From Belliella pelovolcani (GTDB lineage Bacteria; Bacteroidota; Bacteroidia; Cytophagales; Cyclobacteriaceae), in the NCBI RefSeq assembly GCF_900156785.1, contig NZ_FTOP01000012.1:1-64000 (forward strand): a DNA stretch of 64,000 bases, in the 5' to 3' direction. How positions within the stretch are numbered: the stretch's first letter is position 1; each line of letters begins with the position of its first letter. The notes beneath the pieces were generated by a model. The model ran no database searches, was not told where the DNA came from, and was given only the letters and a program-made list of their open reading frames with translations. Positions 57,175-64,000 of this stretch are shown in pieces. Made by a program: the position numbers and the translations under genes.

Positions 57175-57753
57175 ATGATTCAAACAGATGATTTTGAAAA
57201 AGTAGAAGTCACATCACAAGAGAACTTACGAAGGTGGTTGGAACAAAACCATCAACAAAAGAAAAGTGTATGGCTTGTAACATTTAAAAAATCAATCCCA
57301 GAAAAATACCTTTCCACCTCTCAGGTTTTAGATGAACTCTTATGTTTTGGTTGGATAGACGGGATCAGAAGAAAGTTGGATGAACATAGAACCATGCAGC
57401 TGATTTCACCAAGAAAAGTCGAACATTGGGCAAGAACTTATAAAGACAGAGCTGCCAAGTTGATTGAGGAGGGCAAAATGCAAAAAGCCGGTTTTCAGTC
57501 CATTGAGCTGTCTAAGCAAAATGGTCTTTGGGATTTTATGGAAGATGTGGACAAGTTAATTGTCCCAAATGACTTACAGGAAGCTTTGGACCAGAAGCCT
57601 GGAGCTACGGAATTTTTCTATACCATCAATGATTCAAGTAAGCGATTCGTACTCCGATGGATCAAATTAGCCAAAACTGAAAAGACGAGAAAAGCAAGGA
57701 TTGAGCAATTAGCTGAACTATCTGCGAAAGGAGAAAAATTAAAGGGAAGTTAA
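57175..57753 (+). CDS. YdeI/OmpD-associated-like protein
   Basis: A 192-residue protein with NLRRWLEQNHQQKKSVWLVTFKK, then LDELLCFGWIDGIRRKLDEHRTMQLISPRK and the C-terminal helical segment FYTINDSSKRFVLRWIKLAKTEKTRKARIEQLAELSAKGEK. These are the features of the YdeI/OmpD-associated family, named for bacteriocin or peptide resistance. Function in Bacteroidota is unproven. It starts 95 nt after the HTCS gene and probably has its own promoter. Confidence 0.88.
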   Translation: MIQTDDFEKVEVTSQENLRRWLEQNHQQKKSVWLVTFKKSIPEKYLSTSQVLDELLCFGWIDGIRRKLDEHRTMQLISPRKVEHWARTYKDRAAKLIEEGKMQKAGFQSIELSKQNGLWDFMEDVDKLIVPNDLQEALDQKPGATEFFYTINDSSKRFVLRWIKLAKTEKTRKARIEQLAELSAKGEKLKGS

Positions 57754-58070
57754 GTAATAAGGTGGGAAATAAGAGCTATCGTATCCCGGGTCAAGTGCAT
57801 TCTCCCAATTGATAATAAAATTTTATGATTATCCGATTTCGCACCCGTAACCATATTTTATTACGCACACACCTTAAAATCAGCTGTTTTTGACTGTTGC
57901 CCGTCAAGATTATCAGCTTGATTCTTTCGTTTTATTAAATTACTGGTGTCATAGCGGATAATCATGTAAAATTGTTTGAAGAAACCTCACTCAATTTCAA
58001 TTGCCAAACTCGACACTTTCTTAAAAACACAACTGACAATAAACCAATAGGTAAGGATTTTATTTTGTAA

Positions 58071-58422
58071 AGAGAAAGGGATTACCCGTACCCTCATAGC
58101 ATGCCGCACTGCCACTATTGAATCTCCCTATAGTCGATTTCGAACTAGGTTTGTTTGGAGAGTATTCTCATCCTTTATTCATTCTATTCACGTAATCTTT
58201 AGGAAATAAAAAAACCAACTCTATTTCTAAAGTTGGCTTTTAGCAGAGAGGAAGGGATTACTCGTACACACATGGCATGCCGCACAGCCCCTCGTGAATC
58301 TCTCTTCGGTCGATTTCGAACCAAGTTTTTATTAAAAGGGCTCTCATCCCTTCCTCCTACTATATTCGTCGAATCTTGTGGAAATAAAAAAACCAACTCT
58401 ATTTCTAAAGTTGGTTTTTTTG
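58071..58422. repeat. tandem decayed copies of tRNA-Ser 3' end plus terminator
   Basis: Units starting at about 58071 and 58245 align with the intact tRNA-Ser at 58423-58510. Spacing is about 176 and 179 bp. Each begins with a stretch like AGAGAGGAAGGGATTA (the acceptor and T arm of tRNA-Ser on the minus strand), shares GGCATGCCGCAC-like and TCGATTTCGAAC blocks, and is separated by the same terminator (58208-58240 and 58386-58421). The decayed copies cannot form a cloverleaf. The stretch 57754-58070 holds no other feature. Confidence 0.8.
58386..58421 (-). terminator. intrinsic terminator of tRNA-Ser
   Basis: AAAAAAACCAACT (58386-58398), loop, AGTTGGTTTTTTT (58409-58421): perfect stem directly behind the tRNA on the minus strand. 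A slightly altered copy is at 58208-58240. Confidence 0.9.
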
Positions 58423-58510
58423 CAGAGAGGAAGGGATTCGAACCCTCGATACCCTTTAGGGGTATACACGCTTTCCAGGCGTGCTCCTTCAACCACTCGG
58501 ACACCTCTCT
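58423..58510 (-). tRNA. tRNA-Ser(GGA)
   Basis: Minus strand, 88 nt without CCA. Acceptor stem AGAGAGG/CCTCTCT with discriminator G, D-loop with GAGTGG, anticodon stem CACGC/GCGTG with loop CTGGAAA (anticodon GGA, reads UCC and UCU), long variable arm TATACCCCTAAAGGGTA as in class II tRNAs, and T-loop GGTTCGAAT. CCA is not encoded. Confidence 0.95.
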
Positions 58511-58854
58511 AGTTGCTGTCTTGTTGATTCGGAGTGCAAAGAAAATTATAAAATCTACCCTAAGCAAACATTGACCCATATTTTCTTTACTTAAGATTGG
58601 ATCGGACTGGAGGTTAGGGGATTGGGGATTAGTTATTGGGGATTGGGGATTGGGGATTAGGGATTAGTGGTTATTGGGGATTAGTTATTGGGGGATTAGT
58701 TATTGGGTAACTGTGTAATTGATTAATTGTGCAGAGTTTTAATCGATTACACGATTACACAATTCATCAAGAAATTGGGGATTTCAAATTTTTAGTAACC
58801 CGTATTTCTCCTTTATAACTGATAAATATTACCTTATTTCTTGATTAGCTCAAC
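58511..58854. repeat. intergenic region with G-rich GGGGATT(A) repeat
   Basis: From about 58614 to 58710 the plus strand is made of GGGGATT, GGGGATTAGTTATT and similar units. At 58638-58662 four runs of three or four G (58638-41, 58645-48, 58652-55, 58660-62) are separated by 3-4 nt and fit a G-quadruplex pattern. No gene is supported in this gap. Confidence 0.8.
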
Positions 58855-59934
58855 TTAAACCTGAGCAGTCAAGGACATCTCTCCTGCTATAGGTTGGATG
58901 AGCTTTCTTCGGATTTCGGAGTCGCTGTTTTCATTAGCGAGAAGAAACATCAATTTGGTGATGGCAGCCTCCGTGGTGATGTCTCCTCCACTCAAGACAC
59001 CAATGCGCTTGAGGTCTTTGCTTGTCTCGTACCTACCCTGAATCACCCTGCCTCCATTGCATTGAGACACATTAAGGATAATTAGCCCTTTTTTTACTGC
59101 TTTTTCCAAAGACTCAATAAACCAACGCTCACTTGGACTATTTCCAGAGCCATAGGTTTCCAAAACCACCCCTCTCAATCCTTTTGTCGCAAAGCAACTA
59201 TCCATGATGTTTTGGGTAATACCTGGGAATAGTTTGAGTACCATGACATTGTTATCCAATTGATTGAAATACTTGAGTTTCTTCCCTTCCTCAAATGGTT
59301 TGATTGAAGCATAGTTATAATCTATCACAATTCCCGATTCGGCCAAGGGAGGGTAATTCTCAGATTCGAAGGCATCAAAATGCACACTTTGTACTTTCTT
59401 AGATCTATTTCCCCTGAGAAGCATGTGGTTGAAGAAAATACAAACTTCGGGCACAATAGGCTTACCATTGGCTTTTGCCGTAGCAATCTCTAGGGAAGTC
59501 ATCAAATTCTCCCGCGCGTCGGAACGCATGGCAGAGATGGGCAACTGCGCTCCTGTGAATATCACTGGCTTGCTCAAACCTTGGAGCATATAACTCATCA
59601 TGGATGCGGAGTAGGCCATGGTATCTGTTCCATGAAGTACTACAAAACCATCATAGCTATCGTAATTTTCATAAATGATATAAGCCATATCTACCCAATG
59701 TTGCATGTTGACATTGGACGAATCAATAGGCTCGGGAAAGGAGATGACTGTAATCGCTGCATTCATACTAGTCAAGGTGGGGATTTTCTCCAAGATCTGC
59801 CCAAAGTTGAATGGAACAAGGGCACCACTTTCGTCATAAGCCATTCCCAGGGTTCCCCCTGTGTAAATGATCAAAACAGAGCTAGTAATCTCGCTCTTTG
59901 CAGCAGTATTCAGTCTTACGATTTTATAATTCAT
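58855..59934 (-). CDS. ansA: type I L-asparaginase
   Basis: Hydrolyses L-asparagine to aspartate and ammonia; type I (cytosolic) by length (359 residues) and lack of signal peptide. Nucleophile threonine in IYTGGTLGM (Thr25), second catalytic motif LHGTDTMAYSASMM, then GAQLPISAMRSDARENLM and GVVLETYGSGNSPS. Overlaps the tatD stop by 4 nt, so the two are translated together. Confidence 0.94.
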   Translation of the reverse strand: MNYKIVRLNTAAKSEITSSVLIIYTGGTLGMAYDESGALVPFNFGQILEKIPTLTSMNAAITVISFPEPIDSSNVNMQHWVDMAYIIYENYDSYDGFVVLHGTDTMAYSASMMSYMLQGLSKPVIFTGAQLPISAMRSDARENLMTSLEIATAKANGKPIVPEVCIFFNHMLLRGNRSKKVQSVHFDAFESENYPPLAESGIVIDYNYASIKPFEEGKKLKYFNQLDNNVMVLKLFPGITQNIMDSCFATKGLRGVVLETYGSGNSPSERWFIESLEKAVKKGLIILNVSQCNGGRVIQGRYETSKDLKRIGVLSGGDITTEAAITKLMFLLANENSDSEIRRKLIQPIAGEMSLTAQV

Positions 59935-60710
59935 GGCTGAAAACGATGAAATATATTTTGGGTATTTGTTTCGGTGATTCTGGAAACCTCCTCTAGGCTG
60001 GTTTCACAAAGGTCTGCCACACGCTGGGCAATGATTGGGATATATTCCGGGGAATTTCTCTTTCCTCTATGGGGTACAGGGGCAAGATACGGTCCGTCAG
60101 TTTCTAATACAAGGTGTGCTAATCCTATCTCAGGAATAACCTTATCAAGCCCTCCATTTTTGTAGGTAGATACGCCTCCGATTCCCAGAAGAAAACCAAG
60201 ATCGATGATGGCTTTTGCTTGCTCAACTGTACCCGTAAAACAATGAAAAATCCCTCTCAATCGATCATCTTTCAATTCTTGTATGATGGCGATGGTCTCA
60301 TCCATGGATTCCCTACAATGCAGGATGATCGGCCACTCTTTGTCTTTTGCCCATTGTATTTGAATCCTGAGGGCTTCCTTTTGTTGCTCAAAGAAGGTCT
60401 TATCCCAATATAAATCCAAGCCTGTCTCCCCAATCCCTGCAAACTCCCGCTTATTGATCCAGTCTTCCATGATGTAAAGGTCTTTTTCAAAATCCTTTTT
60501 GACATCACAAGGGTGTAGTCCCATCATGGGGTGGCATTGATCAGGATGATTCAACTCTACTTCCAGCATGGCATCGATGGTCTCCACATCCACATTGGGC
60601 ATGTAGATCTTACTTACACCTGATTCAAAGGTTCTTCGAATCACCTCCTCTCGGTCTGATTCATATTTGCTAGAATATATGTGTGCGTGCGTATCTGAGA
60701 ATTGATGCAT
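59931..60710 (-). CDS. tatD: TatD family metal-dependent hydrolase
   Basis: A 259-residue TIM-barrel nuclease/hydrolase (3'-5' DNase or D-tyrosyl-type deacylase-like). Metal ligands: HxH motif His8/His10 (SDTHAHIYSS), Glu in GIGETGLDLYW, His in WPIILHCRES, His in GIFHCFTG, and Asp in LVLETDGPYLAP. Complete and typical. It is the first of two overlapping genes with asparaginase. Confidence 0.93.
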   Translation of the reverse strand: MHQFSDTHAHIYSSKYESDREEVIRRTFESGVSKIYMPNVDVETIDAMLEVELNHPDQCHPMMGLHPCDVKKDFEKDLYIMEDWINKREFAGIGETGLDLYWDKTFFEQQKEALRIQIQWAKDKEWPIILHCRESMDETIAIIQELKDDRLRGIFHCFTGTVEQAKAIIDLGFLLGIGGVSTYKNGGLDKVIPEIGLAHLVLETDGPYLAPVPHRGKRNSPEYIPIIAQRVADLCETSLEEVSRITETNTQNIFHRFQP

Positions 60711-60827
60711 TTGAGATCTTAGATTTTAGTCCCGAGAAATCAGGGAGATTTTGGATTGGTGTTGAGAGGGTGATTGGAAATGGCCTACAATTCAAGAATA
60801 ATAACTTAATACCTTAATACTATTAAA

Positions 60828-60841
60828 TCCGCCACGGCGGA
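60828..60841. repeat. small GC-rich palindrome
   Basis: TCCGCC-AC-GGCGGA in the 174-bp gap between GT2 and TatD genes, a REP-like unit unlike the cluster at 35.8 kb. Confidence 0.6.
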
Positions 60842-60884
60842 CAAGCTATTCCAACTTTCAAACTCCTATAGACTCCTTCACACT

Positions 60885-61997
60885 TCAATACTTTCTTCCT
60901 TTCCAGTTTGTTTTGGATGGCCAAAAATAGTAAAGTATAGTGGTCCAAGCTGTAAATAAGTAATAAATTTCAAAGAAGATCAGGGCTAGGATGTTCGCCT
61001 TTTGTGAGATTTTCTTTTTGAATAGGTAGATAAAATATGACTGAATGGACCATTTTGTCAACCAAAACAGCCAGCCTAAAAATGTATAATTGACAATCAA
61101 TAAGATCACCAATGGAAGAAATAGAGCCTGCAAAGCCAAAAGTGCTTTGATGGTCAGTGGCAACTTCATCGCTCCATGCATCCAGCGTTTGCGCTGCTCC
61201 AGCAGGCTAAATAGATTGGGCTGCGCCTTAGTGGTGATCAGATTTTGATCGCTAACCTGATGAATCCCTTTGAAGCCTTTCTGTTGAATGGCCTGTGCAA
61301 TTTCAAAATCTTCGGTAAGGGAAAACTTCAGCCCAGAAAAGCCTCCTACGGCGTCATAGGCTTTTTTGGTGATCAGCATGTTATTGCCCATAGTCGTCAC
61401 TGATAGTCCCAGATCTGATAACACCTTGACCATCCCAAGGGTAAAGAGCCAGTCATAGTCCTGCATCTTGGCATAAAACCCTAGAGACTGCACTGAAGTC
61501 ACACCAGTAACGAAGCCAATTTGCTCACTGCTCTGTACTGCTAGTACCATTTCTTTGGCCCAGGAAGTAGGAACTATACAATCTGCGTCAGTAAAAAGCA
61601 GGTATTCACCCGTGGCAAAATCACCCATCTGTGCCAAGGCATTGGCTTTTCCATTGATTTTTCGAGTTCTCTCAGCAACAGTGGGCACAATGTCGACCAA
61701 AGAAGCATAAGGCTTTTCTGCAACCCATGCTTCTATGATCTCAGCAGTATCATCTATACTCTGATCATTGCCTAGGATTACCTGAAGCTTTGTTGTGGGA
61801 TAATCCAATTGCTCAAGTGCTTGCAGACAGTGACGAATGATGCCAGCTTCGTTTCTTGCAGGGATCAGAATACTGATTTGAGGAAGTTCTTGGGCTTCTT
61901 TTTGATGGTATGATCTGAAATTTGTACGAAAAAAAACAACCAGGAATAAATTCTGGCAAAGTAAAAGCATTACACAAATTAGTTCTATCGCGACCAT
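60885..61997 (-). CDS. family 2 glycosyltransferase, membrane protein
   Basis: A 370-residue processive-type GT2 with an N-terminal transmembrane helix (about 3-24), a GT-A catalytic domain (about 40-270: ISILIPARNE, DD-type ILGNDQSIDDT, DxD in LLFTDADCIVP, the acceptor Asp in SLTEDFEIA, and QxxRW in LLEQRKRWMHG) and C-terminal helices (about 285-305, 325-345). It resembles PgaC/IcaA-like transferases. It overlaps the deacetylase gene by 1 nt, which suggests a jointly made, deacetylated exopolysaccharide (inference). Confidence 0.88.
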   Translation of the reverse strand: MVAIELICVMLLLCQNLFLVVFFRTNFRSYHQKEAQELPQISILIPARNEAGIIRHCLQALEQLDYPTTKLQVILGNDQSIDDTAEIIEAWVAEKPYASLVDIVPTVAERTRKINGKANALAQMGDFATGEYLLFTDADCIVPTSWAKEMVLAVQSSEQIGFVTGVTSVQSLGFYAKMQDYDWLFTLGMVKVLSDLGLSVTTMGNNMLITKKAYDAVGGFSGLKFSLTEDFEIAQAIQQKGFKGIHQVSDQNLITTKAQPNLFSLLEQRKRWMHGAMKLPLTIKALLALQALFLPLVILLIVNYTFLGWLFWLTKWSIQSYFIYLFKKKISQKANILALIFFEIYYLFTAWTTILYYFWPSKTNWKGRKY

Positions 61998-62623
61998 TAT
62001 AATAAAGCTGTTTCAAAACCTGCATCTTGAAGATACGACAAATAATCATCGAGCATGGATTTCAAGATAGGAAGAGATTTCTGTTGGTCGTGAAATACAA
62101 TTACCGAACCATTCCGCGTATACTTGATGGCCTTTTCCAGACATTTTTCTGGTGATTGTCGCTGATCATAATCTCCTGTCAAGACATCCCACATGACCAA
62201 CTCCAGGGATGCGTCAATTTGCTTGAATTGACTTTTCTTGATCCTGCCGTAAGGTGGACGAAAAAGTTTCACCTCCATATCCAGTATCTCTTGGATGATT
62301 TCTTGGCAAGCTTTGATTTCTTCAAGGTAAAGCGCATCGGCTGTTTTAAAACCATTGACATGGTGGAAAGTGTGGTTGCCTACACCATGACCTTGGCTCT
62401 GAACAGCTTTGGCTAGCTGAGGATGTTTACGTACATTATCTCCAACCATAAAAAAGGTCGCTTTCATTCCTCTTTTTGCTAATAGCTCCAAGACAAAATC
62501 CGTCACTCCTGGTACAGGTCCATCGTCAAATGTCAAGTAGATTTTATTGACTTTCCTATCCCGATTCCAGGTGACTTCTTTGAATATCTTAGGAAAGAAA
62601 AAGGGTATATGGTGAATGATCAT
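61997..62623 (-). CDS. polysaccharide deacetylase (NodB domain)
   Basis: A 208-residue NodB-type deacetylase. Catalytic base and metal ligands: Asp33-Asp34 in YLTFDDGPVPG and the HxxxH pair in GNHTFHHVNG; further motifs FRPPYGR, MWDVLTGDYDQR and GSVIVFHDQQKS. No clear signal peptide, so it may act in the cytosol or be membrane-associated. It lies 2 nt after the PP2C gene and overlaps the GT2 gene. Confidence 0.92.
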   Translation of the reverse strand: MIIHHIPFFFPKIFKEVTWNRDRKVNKIYLTFDDGPVPGVTDFVLELLAKRGMKATFFMVGDNVRKHPQLAKAVQSQGHGVGNHTFHHVNGFKTADALYLEEIKACQEIIQEILDMEVKLFRPPYGRIKKSQFKQIDASLELVMWDVLTGDYDQRQSPEKCLEKAIKYTRNGSVIVFHDQQKSLPILKSMLDDYLSYLQDAGFETALL

Positions 62624-62625
62624 GC

Positions 62626-63837
62626 TTATTGAAATCTAAGGCTCATCAAGGTGATGTCATCAGAGCGCTCTTTTCCATTCGAAAATCTATCTAATTCCTC
62701 AAAAAAGTCTTTGTGGAAAATTTCTGGATCTACACAAAGTTGTGTTTTGATGTATTTTTCAAAGCGCTCATCTCCATACTCCTCTCCTGCCTCATTGAAG
62801 CTCTCGGTCAAGCCATCTGTATAGAGATGTATGCTGAAACCTTTCAAATGAGCACGATGTCCGACTTCCATAAATGGCAAGGCTTCAAAAGCCCCAAGAA
62901 TCGTGGTGCCAGCGCCAAGTTTTTCGCTTCGCATCTCCCCTTCCCAACACAAAATTGGCGCGTTGTGCCCCGCATTGATGTAGGAAAGCTCTCTGGTTTT
63001 GTAATTGTAATACCCCAAAAAAAAGGTAATAAACTTCTCTCCATTGGTGTTTTCAAAAATAGTGTAATTCAATTGTTCCACGATCATTTTCAGATCGGAG
63101 GTACTTCTGAGTAAAGTTCTCAAAGCTGCCTGAAAATTGGACATGAGCAATGCCGCTGGCATTCCTTTACCCGACACATCGGCTATACAAAAGAAAACCT
63201 CATCTTCAGACTTTCTAATCAGATCATAATAATCTCCTCCTACGGTAGAATGAGGTATATAGGTCACTTTCGCTTTGAGCTTCCCCCCATCTGGTAGATT
63301 GGCAGGAAATAGCATCCGCTGCACATTGGATGCTATCTCCACTTCTCGCTTCAATCGCTCCTGCTCCAATTGTCTCCTTGCAAAGCGCTTATTCTCCAAA
63401 GCTACTACCAAGATATTGGTCAATGCTTGCGTAAAATCAAGGTCTAGCTCTAGGGAATCATCTTTCTTTTTGAGAAAAAGAATGGCGAGCATTTTATCCT
63501 TGTGATAAACGGGCAGGTATGTTTCCAATTCAGCAAAGGAATAGCCTTCCTCCACGATGATATTTAAGGCTCCACTTTCCTTGTCATCTTTTACACTATC
63601 CAAAGGGATTTTATCAGGGACTTTAGCTTTGATACCATGTGCTATACTTTGGGCATAGCCTTCCTGATCTGCTACGTAAAGGATCATGGATCTGATATTC
63701 AAATGCACCAAGCAAGTGAATTTGAATATATTTAAAAGAACAGAGGAGGTCTTGTTTTCATTGATAGCCTGTGTGATCTCCAGCAAGGCCTTCAATTCCA
63801 ATTCTTTTCTTTGATATTTGAGCGTTTCTGAAGTCAA
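62626..63837 (-). CDS. SpoIIE-type PP2C serine phosphatase with GAF-like domain
   Basis: A 403-residue cytosolic phosphatase: N-terminal GAF-like sensor (about 15-155), a helical linker (about 155-185) and SpoIIE/PP2C catalytic domain (about 190-400) with YDLIRKSEDEVFFCIADVSGKGMPAALLMS, LYTDGLTESFNEAGEEYGDER and SDDITLMSLRF. Metal-binding aspartates are in place. It is tightly coupled to the deacetylase and glycosyltransferase, so it may regulate polysaccharide production (inference). Confidence 0.9.
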   Translation of the reverse strand: MTSETLKYQRKELELKALLEITQAINENKTSSVLLNIFKFTCLVHLNIRSMILYVADQEGYAQSIAHGIKAKVPDKIPLDSVKDDKESGALNIIVEEGYSFAELETYLPVYHKDKMLAILFLKKKDDSLELDLDFTQALTNILVVALENKRFARRQLEQERLKREVEIASNVQRMLFPANLPDGGKLKAKVTYIPHSTVGGDYYDLIRKSEDEVFFCIADVSGKGMPAALLMSNFQAALRTLLRSTSDLKMIVEQLNYTIFENTNGEKFITFFLGYYNYKTRELSYINAGHNAPILCWEGEMRSEKLGAGTTILGAFEALPFMEVGHRAHLKGFSIHLYTDGLTESFNEAGEEYGDERFEKYIKTQLCVDPEIFHKDFFEELDRFSNGKERSDDITLMSLRFQ

Positions 63838-63846
63838 GGGGAATTT

Positions 63847-64000
63847 TTATAGTGCGTGATGGTTCATCAATCCTTTTTTGGTCGCCAGAAAATAGAGTTC
63901 CTTGCCTGAAGCCATTAGGTCGATCTTGGTGAAAATTTCCAAGTCAGGTTCTTTGAGACATTTGATATATTCTTTTTCAAAAAGGGATTGCAAGGTACTC
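63847..64000 (-). CDS. 3' end of an unidentified gene (partial)
   Basis: A minus-strand frame, open to the window edge, ends with a stop at 63847-63849, 10 nt before the PP2C start. It reads SLFEKEYIKCLKEPDL, then EIFTKIDLMASGKELYFLAT, KKGLMNHHAL. The close spacing suggests it belongs to the same operon. The family is not recognised from 50 residues. Confidence 0.7.
   Translation of the reverse strand, partial: STLQSLFEKEYIKCLKEPDLEIFTKIDLMASGKELYFLATKKGLMNHHAL

Noticed and set aside
58199-58579. Minus-strand ORF of 126 codons reading VSEWLKEHAWKACIPLKG
   Set aside because: This is the translation of the tRNA-Ser gene and its flank, a well-known annotation artefact.

Overview
The window reads as a chromosomal segment of a Bacteroidota bacterium, most likely Cytophagales/Cyclobacteriaceae (Algoriphagus-like). 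The grounds are low G+C, weak Shine-Dalgarno sites, many lipoproteins with short lipoboxes, an adjacent SusC/SusD pair, a hybrid two-component system (HTCS) with sensor, kinase, receiver and AraC domains in one chain, and the asparaginase-TatD and glycosyltransferase-deacetylase pairs. The genus is an inference.

Layout. 0-5 kb: a type I restriction HsdR without its N-terminal nuclease domain, followed after 2 nt by an intact SF1 helicase with a C-terminal nuclease-like domain (defence remnant). 5-12.4 kb: mixed accessory genes (two S41 peptidases, an OmpA-like protein, an MDR oxidoreductase, a small lipoprotein, a DinB/MDMPI-fold protein). 12.4-19.8 kb: SAM methyltransferase, ZU5-like lipoprotein, orphan PhnD-like binding protein, hemerythrin-like protein, DUF4345 membrane protein, a ChaN/EreA-like protein and a RibD/DHFR-like reductase. 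19.8-26.5 kb: PKD/beta-helix lipoprotein, then a propeller-sensor histidine kinase, a LuxR-type response regulator and a sigma-70 factor. 26.8-35.6 kb: coiled-coil secreted protein, methionine aminopeptidase, a third S41 peptidase and a glycosyltransferase with foreign-looking codon use. 35.6-36.35 kb: repeat-rich non-coding island. 36.3-41.9 kb: DUF6624 protein, zinc protease, Crp/Fnr regulator with an SMR exporter and HMA-like partner, and small proteins.

42.0-57.1 kb is a polysaccharide utilisation locus. On the minus strand it runs SusC, SusD, GH43, an unassigned helical-repeat protein, GH2 and aldose 1-epimerase; the HTCS is divergent. The enzymes suggest a substrate containing arabinose or galactose/glucuronic acid. 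A perfect hairpin sits between susD and the GH43 gene.

57.2-64 kb: a YdeI-like protein, tRNA-Ser(GGA) preceded by two decayed tandem copies of its 3' part and terminator, a G-rich repeat, then minus-strand genes in tight groups: PP2C phosphatase, polysaccharide deacetylase, GT2, and further on TatD and asparaginase.

The most notable signals not explained by genes are: two 36-bp repeats separated by 30 bp that look like a minimal CRISPR array (36296 period 66, no cas genes in view); a palindrome TCACATNNNNATGTGA-like upstream of four regulatory or stress genes; a 195-bp dispersed element placed right behind two stop codons; an 80-bp dispersed repeat attached to REP-like palindromes; and the tRNA-derived tandem repeat. 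No complete new system is proven by this sequence alone.
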